Source: Verrucomicrobiota bacterium (GTDB lineage Bacteria > Verrucomicrobiota > Verrucomicrobiia > Limisphaerales > AV2). From it: DNA of 9,905 nt. Below, piece after piece: positions 1 to 6,777 of this stretch. Each line of letters begins with the position of its first letter. Positions within the stretch are counted from its first letter, which is position 1. Location of the stretch: NCBI GenBank assembly GCA_003218935.1, contig QHPA01000361.1:1-9905 (forward strand), read 5' to 3'. The position numbers were made by a program, and so were the translations under genes. The notes below the pieces were generated by a model. The model was given only the letters and a program-made list of their open reading frames with translations. It made no database searches and was not told where the DNA came from.

Positions 1-3000
1 TCAGCCGGAAACTGTCGCGCAGCCACTGGTCAAGCGTGAACACGCTTTTTACGCCCACACGGTCGGGATTCGGACGGAGCAGGTCGCCCCACTTGTTGGC
101 CCAATAGTCGGCGTATTCCGGGCGGGCGAGAATTTTGTCGACCAACGCAGAGCGGAGGGCTTGGCGGCGGGCAGCGAGTCGATCTTCGCCGGGCAGGTGA
201 GCAGGTGAGAAAGTGAGCGAGTGAGAACCGCTGACATTCTCACTTTCCCACTCTCCCGCTTTCTCACCAGCATAGACCGAAGTTGCCGTCTCCAGGAACT
301 CCCGCACTTCCTTTGCGGTCGGCAGCACACCGATTGCGTCCAGGGAGGCGCGACGCAGAAATTCGGTATCGGTGCACAGTTCCGAGGGTAGAAGTCCGAG
401 CCGCTGGAACTGGGCGTAGGCCAGGTTGTCGATGAAGTTGTTGCGCGGCAGAGCGGCGTATTGCGCCTCGGGCAGAAGCCGGTCGGCGGGAACCAGGATG
501 TGCGCATCCGCCACAAGGCCCGCGTAACGCGCGACCACCACGCCTTGTCCGGTCAGTGCGCCGATGGCGACGATTCCATGCTCGTCCACCGCGGTGATCT
601 CTTTGTCGTTGGAGGCGAAGGCCGCGAGGCGGGTCACGTCGCGAATACTGCCGTCGGAGTAATGCGCCTCCACCAACAAACGTTGCACAGCGCCCTTGTG
701 GTAGCGGCGCTCCTTCGGAAAGACGACGAGGCGCTGTAGCGCAGGCTCATTCGTGACGCTGTAAGCCATGCCTTCGCGCAGCCAACGGACGAGGAGTTGA
801 TGCGTTTCGGAACCGCGCTCGAAGCGGAGGCCGCCTTCGTGCGGGATGGCCGTCGTGGGCTTCTTGATGATGAGGCTTTCGTCCGGCGCAGCGGGAAACA
901 CCCGTCGTCCGCGCGCGTCTTTGACGATATGCGCGTAGTCGGACCTGGGATCGTAGGAGAACACAGACAGTTTGAACCCATTCTGTCCCTCGGCTTTTGC
1001 GTGACACGATCCGGCGTTGCACCCGGCTTTGCTCAAGGCGGGAAGCACGTCACGGATGAAGCTGACCGGGGATGGTTCGAAGACGGATGACGAATCTGAA
1101 TCGCCGCTTGGGCTCGCCTCAATTCGTATGGGAATCTCGACGCGCTGGCGTCCGAACGACGCGATCAGCGTTCCTTCGCCGGGCCGCAGCGCGCGCACAT
1201 CGCTGTGCTCGACCAACTCGAACGGCGCGCGACGGCTCGTCGAGAACCTGACGCGATCCGTGACGTCCACCTCAAAGCCATCCGCCGTGCGCGCAGTGAT
1301 CAGCACGCCGTGACGCGGCGCATCCGCGGTGAGGCGAAGCTCGTTCGGCTGCGCACTGAGCGAGTGGACGCTGCCAATTTGTGACAGCCGACGTAAGTTG
1401 CCATGAAGCAATTCCACACTAAAGGGCGTGGAAATTCCGGGAACTTTGCGTGCTTCCCCCTCTCCTGGGGGAGAGGGCCGGGGTGAGGGCGAGCGTTTCC
1501 TCCCAATCCCATTTTCGGAGTAGGACGCTCTGGTCGATTTCGGATTTTGGATTTCGGATTTCGGATTTGAAGAAGTCAGCTTTGCCGATTTCGCTGCACC
1601 GACCTCATCCACTGACACACCGCTGAGCGCATCCGCATTCGTCGCCGGCACCAATTTCGCCAACAACTTCCGCGCGCTGTTCCAGACGTGGACGACGCCA
1701 TCGTGGCTGCCCGCGAAGATTGTCCTGGTGTCCGGCGCCGTCGCCAGGGACAACACCGTCTCATTCGCGTCTCCGATCTTTTTCTCATCGCCACCGCTTG
1801 AACTTTGCTCTCCGGTGTGCGCTTTGAGATTGGAGTAGGAGAACACGTCGCCGGCATCGGTGGCCGCGAAGATAACCTTTCCGTCGCCCGGCCACGCGAC
1901 GGTCGTCACGCGGGCTGAGTGACTGCCGAGGCTGATGATTTTCTCGCGGGTCTTGACGTCCCAGACTTTTATCTCCTTGTCCGCGCCACCGCTGACGACC
2001 TGCGTGGCGTTGGTGTTGAACGCGACGCCCAGCACCTGTGCCGTGTGACCCTCGAGTCTGGCCAGTTCCTTCCTCGAAGCGAGTTCCCACACCTTGATCA
2101 ATTTGTCACCGCCGGCCGTCACGAGTTGCGTCCCGTCGCGGCTGAAATCCAGGTCAAAGATCGTGTCGCCATGCGCGCGCCACGACGCAGTGATTTTGTT
2201 TTCGTGGGTGTCGATCAGCCGAAGGTAGCCGCTCTGTCCCGTGACGCCATCGGCTAACGCCAGTACCTTGCCATCGGGCGCGAATCTGATCGCGGTAATC
2301 CGTCCCGCCAACCCGTTGGTCCATTGGCGCTCCAATTTGAACGACTCCGTGTCCCACAGCACGAGCCGCCGGAAAGCGCCCGACGCCAGCCAGCGTCCGT
2401 CCGGGCTCCAGGCCAGCGCCTGCACCGCGTCACGATGCGCCTCCAGTTGCGCGAGCACAGGAAAATTCGTTTGCGAGGCGTCATGAACGACGATTGATCC
2501 GCCTCGGCCAACCGCCAGCCGTTTGGCATCAGGCGACAGCGCAAGCGCCATGACCGGCTGATAGGACGCCGGCAGAGCCGCGAGTTCCACAGGTGCGACA
2601 TTGGTCTCATCATCTGCCAACGCCTGCGCGTCCCAGACGAGTCCGCCCTTGATCCAGTCGCGGATGGCCTTGATCTGCGCGTCGGTGAGCTGCTTCTTTG
2701 GCGGCATGTGCGGATCGGCGCCAGTCAAAAGGGCCCGCGGAAGCCGACTGGAGTCCGGTTTGCCAGGGACGACCACCGCCCCCTCGTCGTTGCCCTTGAG
2801 CAACGCCTCGCGCGAAGTGAGGATCAGGCCGCCCTTTTTCTTCTCCTCGTTGTGGCACGCAAAGCACTCCGCCTTCAGAATCTCCATCGCTTTACGGGGC
2901 GGGGCGTGTCCGGTGGGCTTTCGCGTTTCAGCGCGAAGCGGTGCGGCGATGCATCGCCCGGCCATGCACCAGACACCGACGCCAACCAGCACGAGGAGAA

Positions 3001-3019
3001 TTGACCGATGGCGTTTCAA
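1..3019 (-). CDS. Exported cytochrome c / WD40 / Ig-like / DUF1549 protein, C-terminus cut by left edge
   Basis: The minus-strand frame is open from a TAA at 3086-3088 to the left edge, about 1006 residues from a TTG at 3019. No ATG gives a signal peptide. TTG yields MKRHR followed by a hydrophobic stretch ending near CIAA; GTG at 3034 is the alternative, and neither has a clear ribosome site. Domains in order: cytochrome c-like with heme motif CFACH (residues 52-56, domain about 45-125); seven WD40 blades (about 150-450) with repeated SPDG and VWD-type signatures; a repeat-derived linker (about 480-530); an Ig-like segment (about 545-635); a second cytochrome-like domain with C667-NAGS-C672-H673; another Ig-like segment (about 755-845); then DUF1549 from NNFIDNLAYAQ (about 855) to the edge. 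In Planctomycetes and Verrucomicrobia such proteins usually continue into DUF1553 and are exported heme proteins of unsettled function, often encoded beside DUF1501 genes. The missing part lies to the left. Domain calls are confident; function is not. Confidence 0.88.
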   Translation of the reverse strand, partial: MKRHRSILLVLVGVGVWCMAGRCIAAPLRAETRKPTGHAPPRKAMEILKAECFACHNEEKKKGGLILTSREALLKGNDEGAVVVPGKPDSSRLPRALLTGADPHMPPKKQLTDAQIKAIRDWIKGGLVWDAQALADDETNVAPVELAALPASYQPVMALALSPDAKRLAVGRGGSIVVHDASQTNFPVLAQLEAHRDAVQALAWSPDGRWLASGAFRRLVLWDTESFKLERQWTNGLAGRITAIRFAPDGKVLALADGVTGQSGYLRLIDTHENKITASWRAHGDTIFDLDFSRDGTQLVTAGGDKLIKVWELASRKELARLEGHTAQVLGVAFNTNATQVVSGGADKEIKVWDVKTREKIISLGSHSARVTTVAWPGDGKVIFAATDAGDVFSYSNLKAHTGEQSSSGGDEKKIGDANETVLSLATAPDTRTIFAGSHDGVVHVWNSARKLLAKLVPATNADALSGVSVDEVGAAKSAKLTSSNPKSEIQNPKSTRASYSENGIGRKRSPSPRPSPPGEGEARKVPGISTPFSVELLHGNLRRLSQIGSVHSLSAQPNELRLTADAPRHGVLITARTADGFEVDVTDRVRFSTSRRAPFELVEHSDVRALRPGEGTLIASFGRQRVEIPIRIEASPSGDSDSSSVFEPSPVSFIRDVLPALSKAGCNAGSCHAKAEGQNGFKLSVFSYDPRSDYAHIVKDARGRRVFPAAPDESLIIKKPTTAIPHEGGLRFERGSETHQLLVRWLREGMAYSVTNEPALQRLVVFPKERRYHKGAVQRLLVEAHYSDGSIRDVTRLAAFASNDKEITAVDEHGIVAIGALTGQGVVVARYAGLVADAHILVPADRLLPEAQYAALPRNNFIDNLAYAQFQRLGLLPSELCTDTEFLRRASLDAIGVLPTAKEVREFLETATSVYAGEKAGEWESENVSGSHSLTFSPAHLPGEDRLAARRQALRSALVDKILARPEYADYWANKWGDLLRPNPDRVGVKSVFTLDQWLRDSFRL
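201..271. repeat. Imperfect 71-bp inverted repeat inside the DUF1549 coding region
   Basis: The left outer arm (201-213) and right outer arm (259-271) pair at 12 of 13 positions. An inner pair GTGAGAA (221-227) and TTCTCAC (237-243) matches exactly. The DNA is a purine-rich GTGAGAAAG-type tract facing its complement. It is read in frame and adds about 25-30 residues, including AGEKAGEWESENV, between the conserved DUF1549 stretches REFLETAT and RRQALRSALVDKIL. The tract style resembles dispersed repeats of verrucomicrobial genomes (recollection, not a search). Confidence 0.7.
1458..1497. repeat. GC-rich dispersed palindrome translated in frame
   Basis: The arms CCCTCTCC (1458-1465) and GGAGAGGG (1470-1477) pair perfectly around the loop TGGG, followed by CCGGGGTGAGGGCGAG. 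This is the familiar 'CCCTCACCCCGGCCCTCTCC' type of intergenic repeat found in many bacteria, best known from spurious ORFs reading PHPGPLPQERG. Here it lies inside the long minus-strand frame and is translated as SPSPRPSPPGEGE, between the WD40 propeller and the first Ig-like segment. Confidence 0.75.
1536..1570. repeat. Five tandem copies of the heptamer GATTTCG
   Basis: Five consecutive 7-base units start at 1536, 1543, 1550, 1557 and 1564. Three are GATTTCG; the second is GATTTTG and the last GATTTGA. On the coding minus strand they are read as a lysine/asparagine/proline/serine tract (SNPKSEIQNPKS). It sits 38 bases from the palindrome at 1458-1497, in the linker just after the last WD40 blade. 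Confidence 0.8.
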
Positions 3020-3097
3020 GCAAAGTGCAATCACAAGTCCGGCGCAAAAGTGCGCATCCCAAAAGGACGACTCCGAGGGACGTGGTTACGGGTGTGA

Positions 3098-3126
3098 ACC
3101 ATACAGAGTTTCCAGACGGCTGTCAG
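3098..3126 (-). promoter_or_regulatory. Possible sigma-70 promoter for the cytochrome/WD40 gene
   Basis: On the minus strand CTGACA (3126-3121) and TATGGT (3103-3098) are separated by 17 bases, matching 5/6 and 4/6 of the -35 and -10 consensus. Transcription would start near 3091, giving a leader of about 70 bases before the TTG start. Such matches occur by chance, so this is only a candidate. Confidence 0.3.
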
Positions 3127-3194
3127 CACAGGAGAATTCACTCCCCTGATCCCGAATCACCTTGATCTATCGAGGCTCGCGGAAATGAGTAAGC

Positions 3195-3210
3195 GCGGGC
3201 TTTAGCCCGC
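3195..3210. repeat. Short hairpin GCGGGC-TTTA-GCCCGC
   Basis: Perfect 6-base arms flank TTTA. There is no T-tract on either side and it is not at the 3' end of a gene, so it is better read as a dispersed palindromic repeat than as a terminator. Confidence 0.5.
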
Positions 3211-3456
3211 TTCAACGTCCGCAGCGAGAGGACGCCTGGAAATGGCAGGCCTGCCTTCGTTTCGCACGCTCGTGCGCAGCGTCGTTGGTCGAGCTCGGTG
3301 CTCCTGGGCCGGAGTAAACATGCGTATCTTTCACACGCGCCGACGGGGAAGCGCACCCAGGCGGCGAATTTGACTGGGTTACTGCCCCCAAAATCATTGC
3401 GGCGTCCCGCCCTGTTTTTGTCAAACTGTGAAAGAATTCGTCCGGGCGCAGTGCCC

Positions 3457-3505
3457 CGTAGCGGCTGGCCTCCGGCCTGCCGTAAAGCCGGGCATCCTGC
3501 CCGGC
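3457..3505 (+). repeat. REP-like two-hairpin module, copy 1
   Basis: This copy has two adjacent hairpins, each with a three-base TCC loop. The first pairs CGGCTGGCC (3462-3470) with GGCCTGCCG (3474-3482), with one mismatch. The second pairs GCCGGGCA (3487-3494) with TGCCCGGC (3498-3505) perfectly. The module begins with CGTAGCG. Copy 2 lies inverted 70 bases downstream. Confidence 0.7.
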
Positions 3506-3575
3506 GGACAAAATGGTTCGACACAGAAGTCGCTGAAACCCCCACCACTCGCAGAATCGTCCACGCTTTCCTTCC

Positions 3576-3624
3576 GTACGGCAGGATGCCACCCTCTTCG
3601 TCAGGCGGGACGCCTGACGCTACG
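3576..3624 (-). repeat. REP-like two-hairpin module, copy 2 (inverted)
   Basis: Read on the minus strand from 3624, this aligns without gaps to copy 1 over 49 positions, with 36 identities. Its first hairpin has perfect 9-base arms (3599-3607 with 3611-3619) around GGA on the plus strand, which is TCC on the minus strand. Its second is shorter: GGCA (3580-3583) with TGCC (3587-3590), again around GGA. The inverted pairing of two copies resembles BIME/REPIN organisation. Confidence 0.7.
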
Positions 3625-3677
3625 AGTAGGGGCAGTGCCAGATGCGCCCAATGCGTCTGCGAAGATTGGCTCGTACC

Positions 3678-3693
3678 TGGCACGAATTTAGCA
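3678..3693 (+). promoter_or_regulatory. Sigma-54-type -24/-12 promoter upstream of the ECF sigma gene
   Basis: TGGCACGAATTTAGCA fits the sigma-54 consensus TGGCACG-N4-TTGCA with correct GG-to-GC spacing; the only departure is A for the second T of TTGCA. Transcription would start near 3704-3706, upstream of the GTG chosen at 3726 but downstream of the alternative starts at 3642 and 3699. Use by sigma-54 needs an enhancer-binding activator, and none is encoded in the window. Confidence 0.5.
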
Positions 3694-3725
3694 TTAGCGT
3701 GGAGCATTCACTCTTTGCAAAACCT

Positions 3726-4463
3726 GTGCTCTCGTCGTCCTACCAATCCGAGACCTCCGGGAGTCAAGCCGGACGATTTGGAACGACACATTGGAGCATC
3801 GTGTTGAAAGCGGGCCAGGGAGCGGACGGGGCCCTGGTACGGCTCTGCCAGATTTATTGGCCTCCGCTATACTGGTATATTCGCCGGCGCGGCCACGCGA
3901 TTCACGAAGCGCAGGACCTGACCCAGGCATTCTTCGCTCATCTTCTGGAAAACCGCGCTTTGGGAGGCGTCGCGCCATCCAAAGGCCGTTTCCGCTCGTT
4001 CCTGCTCGTTTCCCTGAAGCACTTCCTGGATAACGAATGGGACAAGGCGCGCACCTTGAAGCGCGGCGGCGGGCAAATGTTGATTTCCTGGGATCATCTA
4101 AAGCCCGAGGACCGGGAGTTACTCGAACCCTGTGAGCAGATGACACCGGAACGGATTTTCAATCGCCGTTGGGCGCTGATGCTTCTGGAGCGGGTCATGA
4201 ACCAGCTTCGCAACGAATGCGTGGCTTCGCGAAAACGCGAGCGGTTTGAGAAACTGAAGGATTATCTCACTGGAGATGCTGCGGAAAAATCTTATCAGGA
4301 AATCGCGGCCCAACTGAACATGAGCGAGGGAGCCGTGAAAGTAACGGTCCATCGCTTGCGCCGGCGTTTTGGCGAATTGGTGCGGGCGCAGATCGCAAGG
4401 ACGGTGGACAGTCCGGAAGAGATCGATGACGAAATCCGGCAGTTGTTTGCGGCGCTGACTTGA
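3726..4463 (+). CDS. ECF sigma factor, Ser/Thr-kinase-associated type
   Basis: From the GTG at 3726 this is a 245-residue sigma-70 family factor of the ECF class (Sigma70_ECF-like) that directs RNA polymerase to a regulon. Visible landmarks are [13 protein letters not shown] (18-30), region 2 with [14 protein letters not shown] and DLTQAFF (about 35-105), the stretch [20 protein letters not shown], and a region 4 helix-turn-helix (about 187-220, [20 protein letters not shown]). The 3726 start keeps all conserved sequence and lies downstream of the sigma-54-like promoter. ATG at 3642 would add 28 unconserved-looking residues overlapping that promoter, though it has a possible AGGGG upstream. 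In region 2.2 the usual DAED acidic motif reads EAQD (61-64). No anti-sigma gene is adjacent; the kinase follows after 104 bases. In Planctomycetes and Verrucomicrobia this pairing is recurrent, and control by phosphorylation is inferred. Family confident, start uncertain. Confidence 0.9.
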   Translation: MLSSSYQSETSGSQAGRFGTTHWSIVLKAGQGADGALVRLCQIYWPPLYWYIRRRGHAIHEAQDLTQAFFAHLLENRALGGVAPSKGRFRSFLLVSLKHFLDNEWDKARTLKRGGGQMLISWDHLKPEDRELLEPCEQMTPERIFNRRWALMLLERVMNQLRNECVASRKRERFEKLKDYLTGDAAEKSYQEIAAQLNMSEGAVKVTVHRLRRRFGELVRAQIARTVDSPEEIDDEIRQLFAALT

Positions 4464-4567
4464 TCGCGGCCGCCAAACACATACGGCGTGGTCGATTGCG
4501 GCCGTCTGTAACCGCGGGAGTGAGTTCTTGTTGTACCCATCATGAACGCGTGAGTTCGCATTGCGCC

Positions 4568-5635
4568 ATGACCGAAAAAATGAAATGTTCGTCCTGCGGC
4601 AACGAAATCGAGCGCGACGTCTCTTTTCACCAGTGTCCCCGGTGTTTGTTGAACCTCGGGTTCTGGCGCGGGACTGAGGATAGTGCCGACGGCGCGCTTT
4701 GGGACGCAGGTTCCGACGGCGAGAGGAGGTTGGGGTTAGTGGATTACGAAATCCTGGAACGAATCGGACGCGGAGGAATGGGGGTTGTCTATCGCGCCCG
4801 CCAACTCTCCCTGGACCGGGTCGTGGCCCTCAAAATGATTGGCCTGGGCGAGTTGGCTTCTCCGGCAGCGTTGGCGCGTTTTCGTCGAGAGGCAGAAGCC
4901 GCGGCCAAACTGGAGCATCCGAACATTGTGGCGATCTACGAGGTCGGCGAGCACGGGGCCGATCCGTTTTTGGTCATGAGGCTGGTCGAAGGGGCGAGTC
5001 TCGCTCAGAAACTTCGCGAATTTGCCTCGTCCGTCGGTTACGACCCGACTCAAAGAGAGCGGGCGCCCAAGGAAAGTCGCCGGCAACTCAAGATCGCCCG
5101 GCTCCTGGCGGTTGTGGCCAGGGCGATTGATTACGCGCATGAACGAGGCGTGCTGCACCGCGATCTGAAGCCGAGCAACATTCTATTGGACCGGGATGAG
5201 AATCCGCACGTAACAGATTTCGGCATTGCGAAACTGTTGGACGAAGAAACGGCATTGACCCAAACGACCGAATTATTGGGGACGCCAAGTTACATGGCGC
5301 CCGAACAGGCGGCCGGGAAAGCCGTTTCCCGGACGGCGGATGTCTATAGTCTCGGCGCCATTCTCTACGAGTTGTTGACAGGTCGTCCCGTGTTCGACGG
5401 GAAGAGGCCGATCGAAATTCTGCGTCGAGTGATGGAACAGGAACCGACGCATCCGGGCATGTTCAATGAGCTGCTGGATCGCGATCTGGCCACGATCTGC
5501 CTGAAGTGCCTCGAGAAGGATCCCGAACGGCGTTACGGTACCGCATTGGAATTCGCCGAGGACCTTGAACGGTGGCCGGCCCTCTTCTTCGCCTGCAGCG
5601 TTGGACCGCTCGGAATCCGGCGGTGGCGAGCTTGA
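4568..5635 (+). CDS. Zinc-ribbon Ser/Thr protein kinase, N-terminal half of a split receptor kinase
   Basis: From ATG 4568 this is a 355-residue Hanks-type (PknB-like) kinase. It opens with a zinc-ribbon motif CSSC (7-10) and CPRC (23-26), common in verrucomicrobial kinases. All catalytic landmarks are present: glycine loop GRGGMGVV (67-74), VALK with Lys89, Glu108 in helix C, HRDLKPSN (197-204), DFG (217-219), APE (244-246), and the C-lobe ending [22 protein letters not shown]. It should be active and cytosolic as encoded. After ERW the frame diverges: the last 19 residues (PALFF... to RRWRA) look unrelated to any kinase and run to a TGA, while the transmembrane linker expected next lies in another frame from 5572. 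A TTG at 4460 overlapping the sigma factor stop would extend the N-terminus by 36 residues but lacks support. It shares an operon with the sigma factor. Confidence 0.88.
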   Translation: MTEKMKCSSCGNEIERDVSFHQCPRCLLNLGFWRGTEDSADGALWDAGSDGERRLGLVDYEILERIGRGGMGVVYRARQLSLDRVVALKMIGLGELASPAALARFRREAEAAAKLEHPNIVAIYEVGEHGADPFLVMRLVEGASLAQKLREFASSVGYDPTQRERAPKESRRQLKIARLLAVVARAIDYAHERGVLHRDLKPSNILLDRDENPHVTDFGIAKLLDEETALTQTTELLGTPSYMAPEQAAGKAVSRTADVYSLGAILYELLTGRPVFDGKRPIEILRRVMEQEPTHPGMFNELLDRDLATICLKCLEKDPERRYGTALEFAEDLERWPALFFACSVGPLGIRRWRA

Positions 5636-5638
5636 TTG
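5558..5638 (+). other. Frame-change junction between kinase and sensor halves
   Basis: Kinase similarity stops at ERW (5573-5575). From 5572 the neighbouring frame (a -1 shift) reads [20 protein letters not shown], the usual linker and membrane entry of these receptor kinases. That frame is closed just upstream by TGA at 5566-5568. The roughly dozen residues these proteins normally have between ERW and the RW-RNP segment appear to be missing, so a small deletion fits better than a one-base error. GAGG at 5558-5561 lies 10 bases before GTG 5572 and could let the second half be re-initiated. Confidence 0.65.
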
Positions 5639-6765
5639 CGGGGTTGCTGATGGGGATGGCCCTCACGCTCATCCTCCTGGCAAAGACCCGCGAAGAGAAA
5701 GCGCGGAAGTCCATCGCCCTGGCTATCCTTCGCACCGAGACGGCGCGGCAGCTTCAGGAGATTTGGACCTCGCCGAGCCCCTTTTTCACAATCAAATCCG
5801 AGACCCTTTCAGCCATGGCAGGCAAGGAACCCGCACGTTTGCGAGGCGGCGAAGAACGATTCACTGTTGCGTTTGCCGCCGAAGGAAACCCTTTGGATCG
5901 AGCCATGCGCGCCGCGCCCCTGTTGGAGCATGTCGAGCGCGGTCTGAGCGCTCTGGCTCGAACGCCAACGCGGGTCGATCTGCGGCTGTACAAAAGCCAA
6001 GGGCAAGCAGTGCTGGATTTGATCCGTGGCGAAGTGGATTTCATGCAAATGAACGCCCGCGAGTACGTGCGCACCAAAATGCAGGACCCGGATGTTCAAC
6101 CTTTGGTAAGACTCGTCCGCACGCGCGGGCCAGCCGCGCTGCGCGGAGAAGCCGCAGTCATCTTCACCCGCCAAGGGACCGCTATCGAAACTGTTTCCGA
6201 TATTCGCGGGAAATCCTTCCTCTTCGGTGCAGTGGATTCGACGCTTACATTTTGGACAAAAGCCTGCCTGGCGGAAGCCGGCATCCGCGCCTGGGATTTG
6301 GACAAGTATCGCTACGTCGATGTCCAGGAGGAACTCTCCCGGAGCCACCCTTCGGACCTGGCCCGACGTGAGGGGCCGGTGCTGGGGAATCCGTTCAGCG
6401 AGATGACGCCCGTGGAGGCGGTGGTGAACGGAACCTACGACGCCGGCGTGGCCACGGAACGTCGTTTCCTGCAGCTCGCCGCCAGAGAAAAGCTTGTTTT
6501 GCTCCGGCGATTTCAGAACACAGGCAATCTATTGGTTGCTCGCGGCCGACTACCGCCCCATGCCGCCGACAGATTTCGTCAAACGCTGACGAATCTGAAG
6601 GACCCTGAAATTCTTCAACCGTTTACGGATAATCCGAGCGCGTTCGCGCCGTGCGCCGATGAGGATTTCGCGGAGACCCGCGGCAAACTGGCTGCGGAAT
6701 CACTGTTTGACGGCGGCTCGGTACGGGATAACTCCCGGTCGAATTCTCCGACGAACTCCTACTGA
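5572..6765 (+). CDS. Membrane-anchored PhnD-like substrate-binding sensor, C-terminal half of split receptor kinase
   Basis: Starting at GTG 5572, the only early start because TGA lies at 5566-5568, this encodes 397 residues. A juxtamembrane segment (LQRWTARNP) precedes a single membrane helix (about 17-37), then a charged region and an extracytoplasmic domain (about 95-370). The latter resembles PhnD/SsuA-type substrate-binding proteins: RGKSFLFG and VDST (212-224) correspond to the RGKSFAFGDPDST region, and [16 protein letters not shown] to the 'GKADAGA' region. Relatives bind phosphonates, phosphite or other small anions, so this is probably the ligand sensor. It overlaps the kinase gene by 64 bases. 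In related bacteria kinase, helix and binding domain form one polypeptide; here they are in different frames, so the product may be made separately by coupling or the locus may be decaying. About 330 intact codons after the junction argue against long decay. The prepilin-like gene starts 12 bases downstream. Confidence 0.78.
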   Translation: MAGPLLRLQRWTARNPAVASLIAGLLMGMALTLILLAKTREEKARKSIALAILRTETARQLQEIWTSPSPFFTIKSETLSAMAGKEPARLRGGEERFTVAFAAEGNPLDRAMRAAPLLEHVERGLSALARTPTRVDLRLYKSQGQAVLDLIRGEVDFMQMNAREYVRTKMQDPDVQPLVRLVRTRGPAALRGEAAVIFTRQGTAIETVSDIRGKSFLFGAVDSTLTFWTKACLAEAGIRAWDLDKYRYVDVQEELSRSHPSDLARREGPVLGNPFSEMTPVEAVVNGTYDAGVATERRFLQLAAREKLVLLRRFQNTGNLLVARGRLPPHAADRFRQTLTNLKDPEILQPFTDNPSAFAPCADEDFAETRGKLAAESLFDGGSVRDNSRSNSPTNSY

Positions 6766-6777
6766 AGCGGGGATTTT

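Larger units (their letters stand above)
3020..3725. other. Divergent intergenic spacer with REP-like palindromes
   Basis: About 700 bases separate the 5' ends of the minus-strand cytochrome/WD40 gene and the plus-strand sigma factor gene. No frame here has a recognisable protein motif, and the open frames present are explained by GC-rich composition. It holds a GCGGGC-TTTA-GCCCGC hairpin (3195-3210), a perfect 12-base palindrome GGCAGGCCTGCC (3244-3255), two inverted copies of a two-hairpin module (3457-3505 and 3576-3624), and near the sigma gene a sigma-54-like promoter. I see no tRNA, rRNA or CRISPR array. Confidence 0.7.

Noticed and set aside
1300..1512. A minus-strand frame reading PHPGPLPQERGK
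   Set aside because: This is the well-known spurious translation of the GC-rich dispersed palindrome in another frame; the real coding frame reads SPSPRPSPPGEGE.
1536..1570. Possible CRISPR array
   Set aside because: The units are 7 bases in direct tandem without spacers, which is a simple tandem repeat.
2601..3149. A 182-codon plus-strand frame opposite the cytochrome domain
   Set aside because: It is antisense to a frame with clear heme and WD40 motifs and has no recognisable protein feature of its own.
3195..3210. Rho-independent terminator
   Set aside because: No T-run follows the stem on either strand, and both neighbouring genes point away from it.
3138..3707. A 189-codon minus-strand open frame across the intergenic palindromes
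   Set aside because: Its sequence is made of translated palindromic repeats and shows no domain or plausible start signal; the GC-rich composition explains its length.
3642..3725. N-terminal extension of the sigma factor from ATG 3642
   Set aside because: The added residues look unconserved and would overlap the sigma-54-like promoter. Not excluded, because AGGGG lies upstream.
4460..4567. Start of the kinase at TTG 4460 overlapping the sigma factor stop
   Set aside because: No ribosome site is seen, the extra 36 residues have no family character, and the zinc ribbon begins naturally after ATG 4568.
5570..5600. Programmed -1 ribosomal frameshift joining kinase and sensor
   Set aside because: There is no X-XXY-YYZ slippery heptamer before the junction, and linker residues appear to be missing, so a deletion is more likely.
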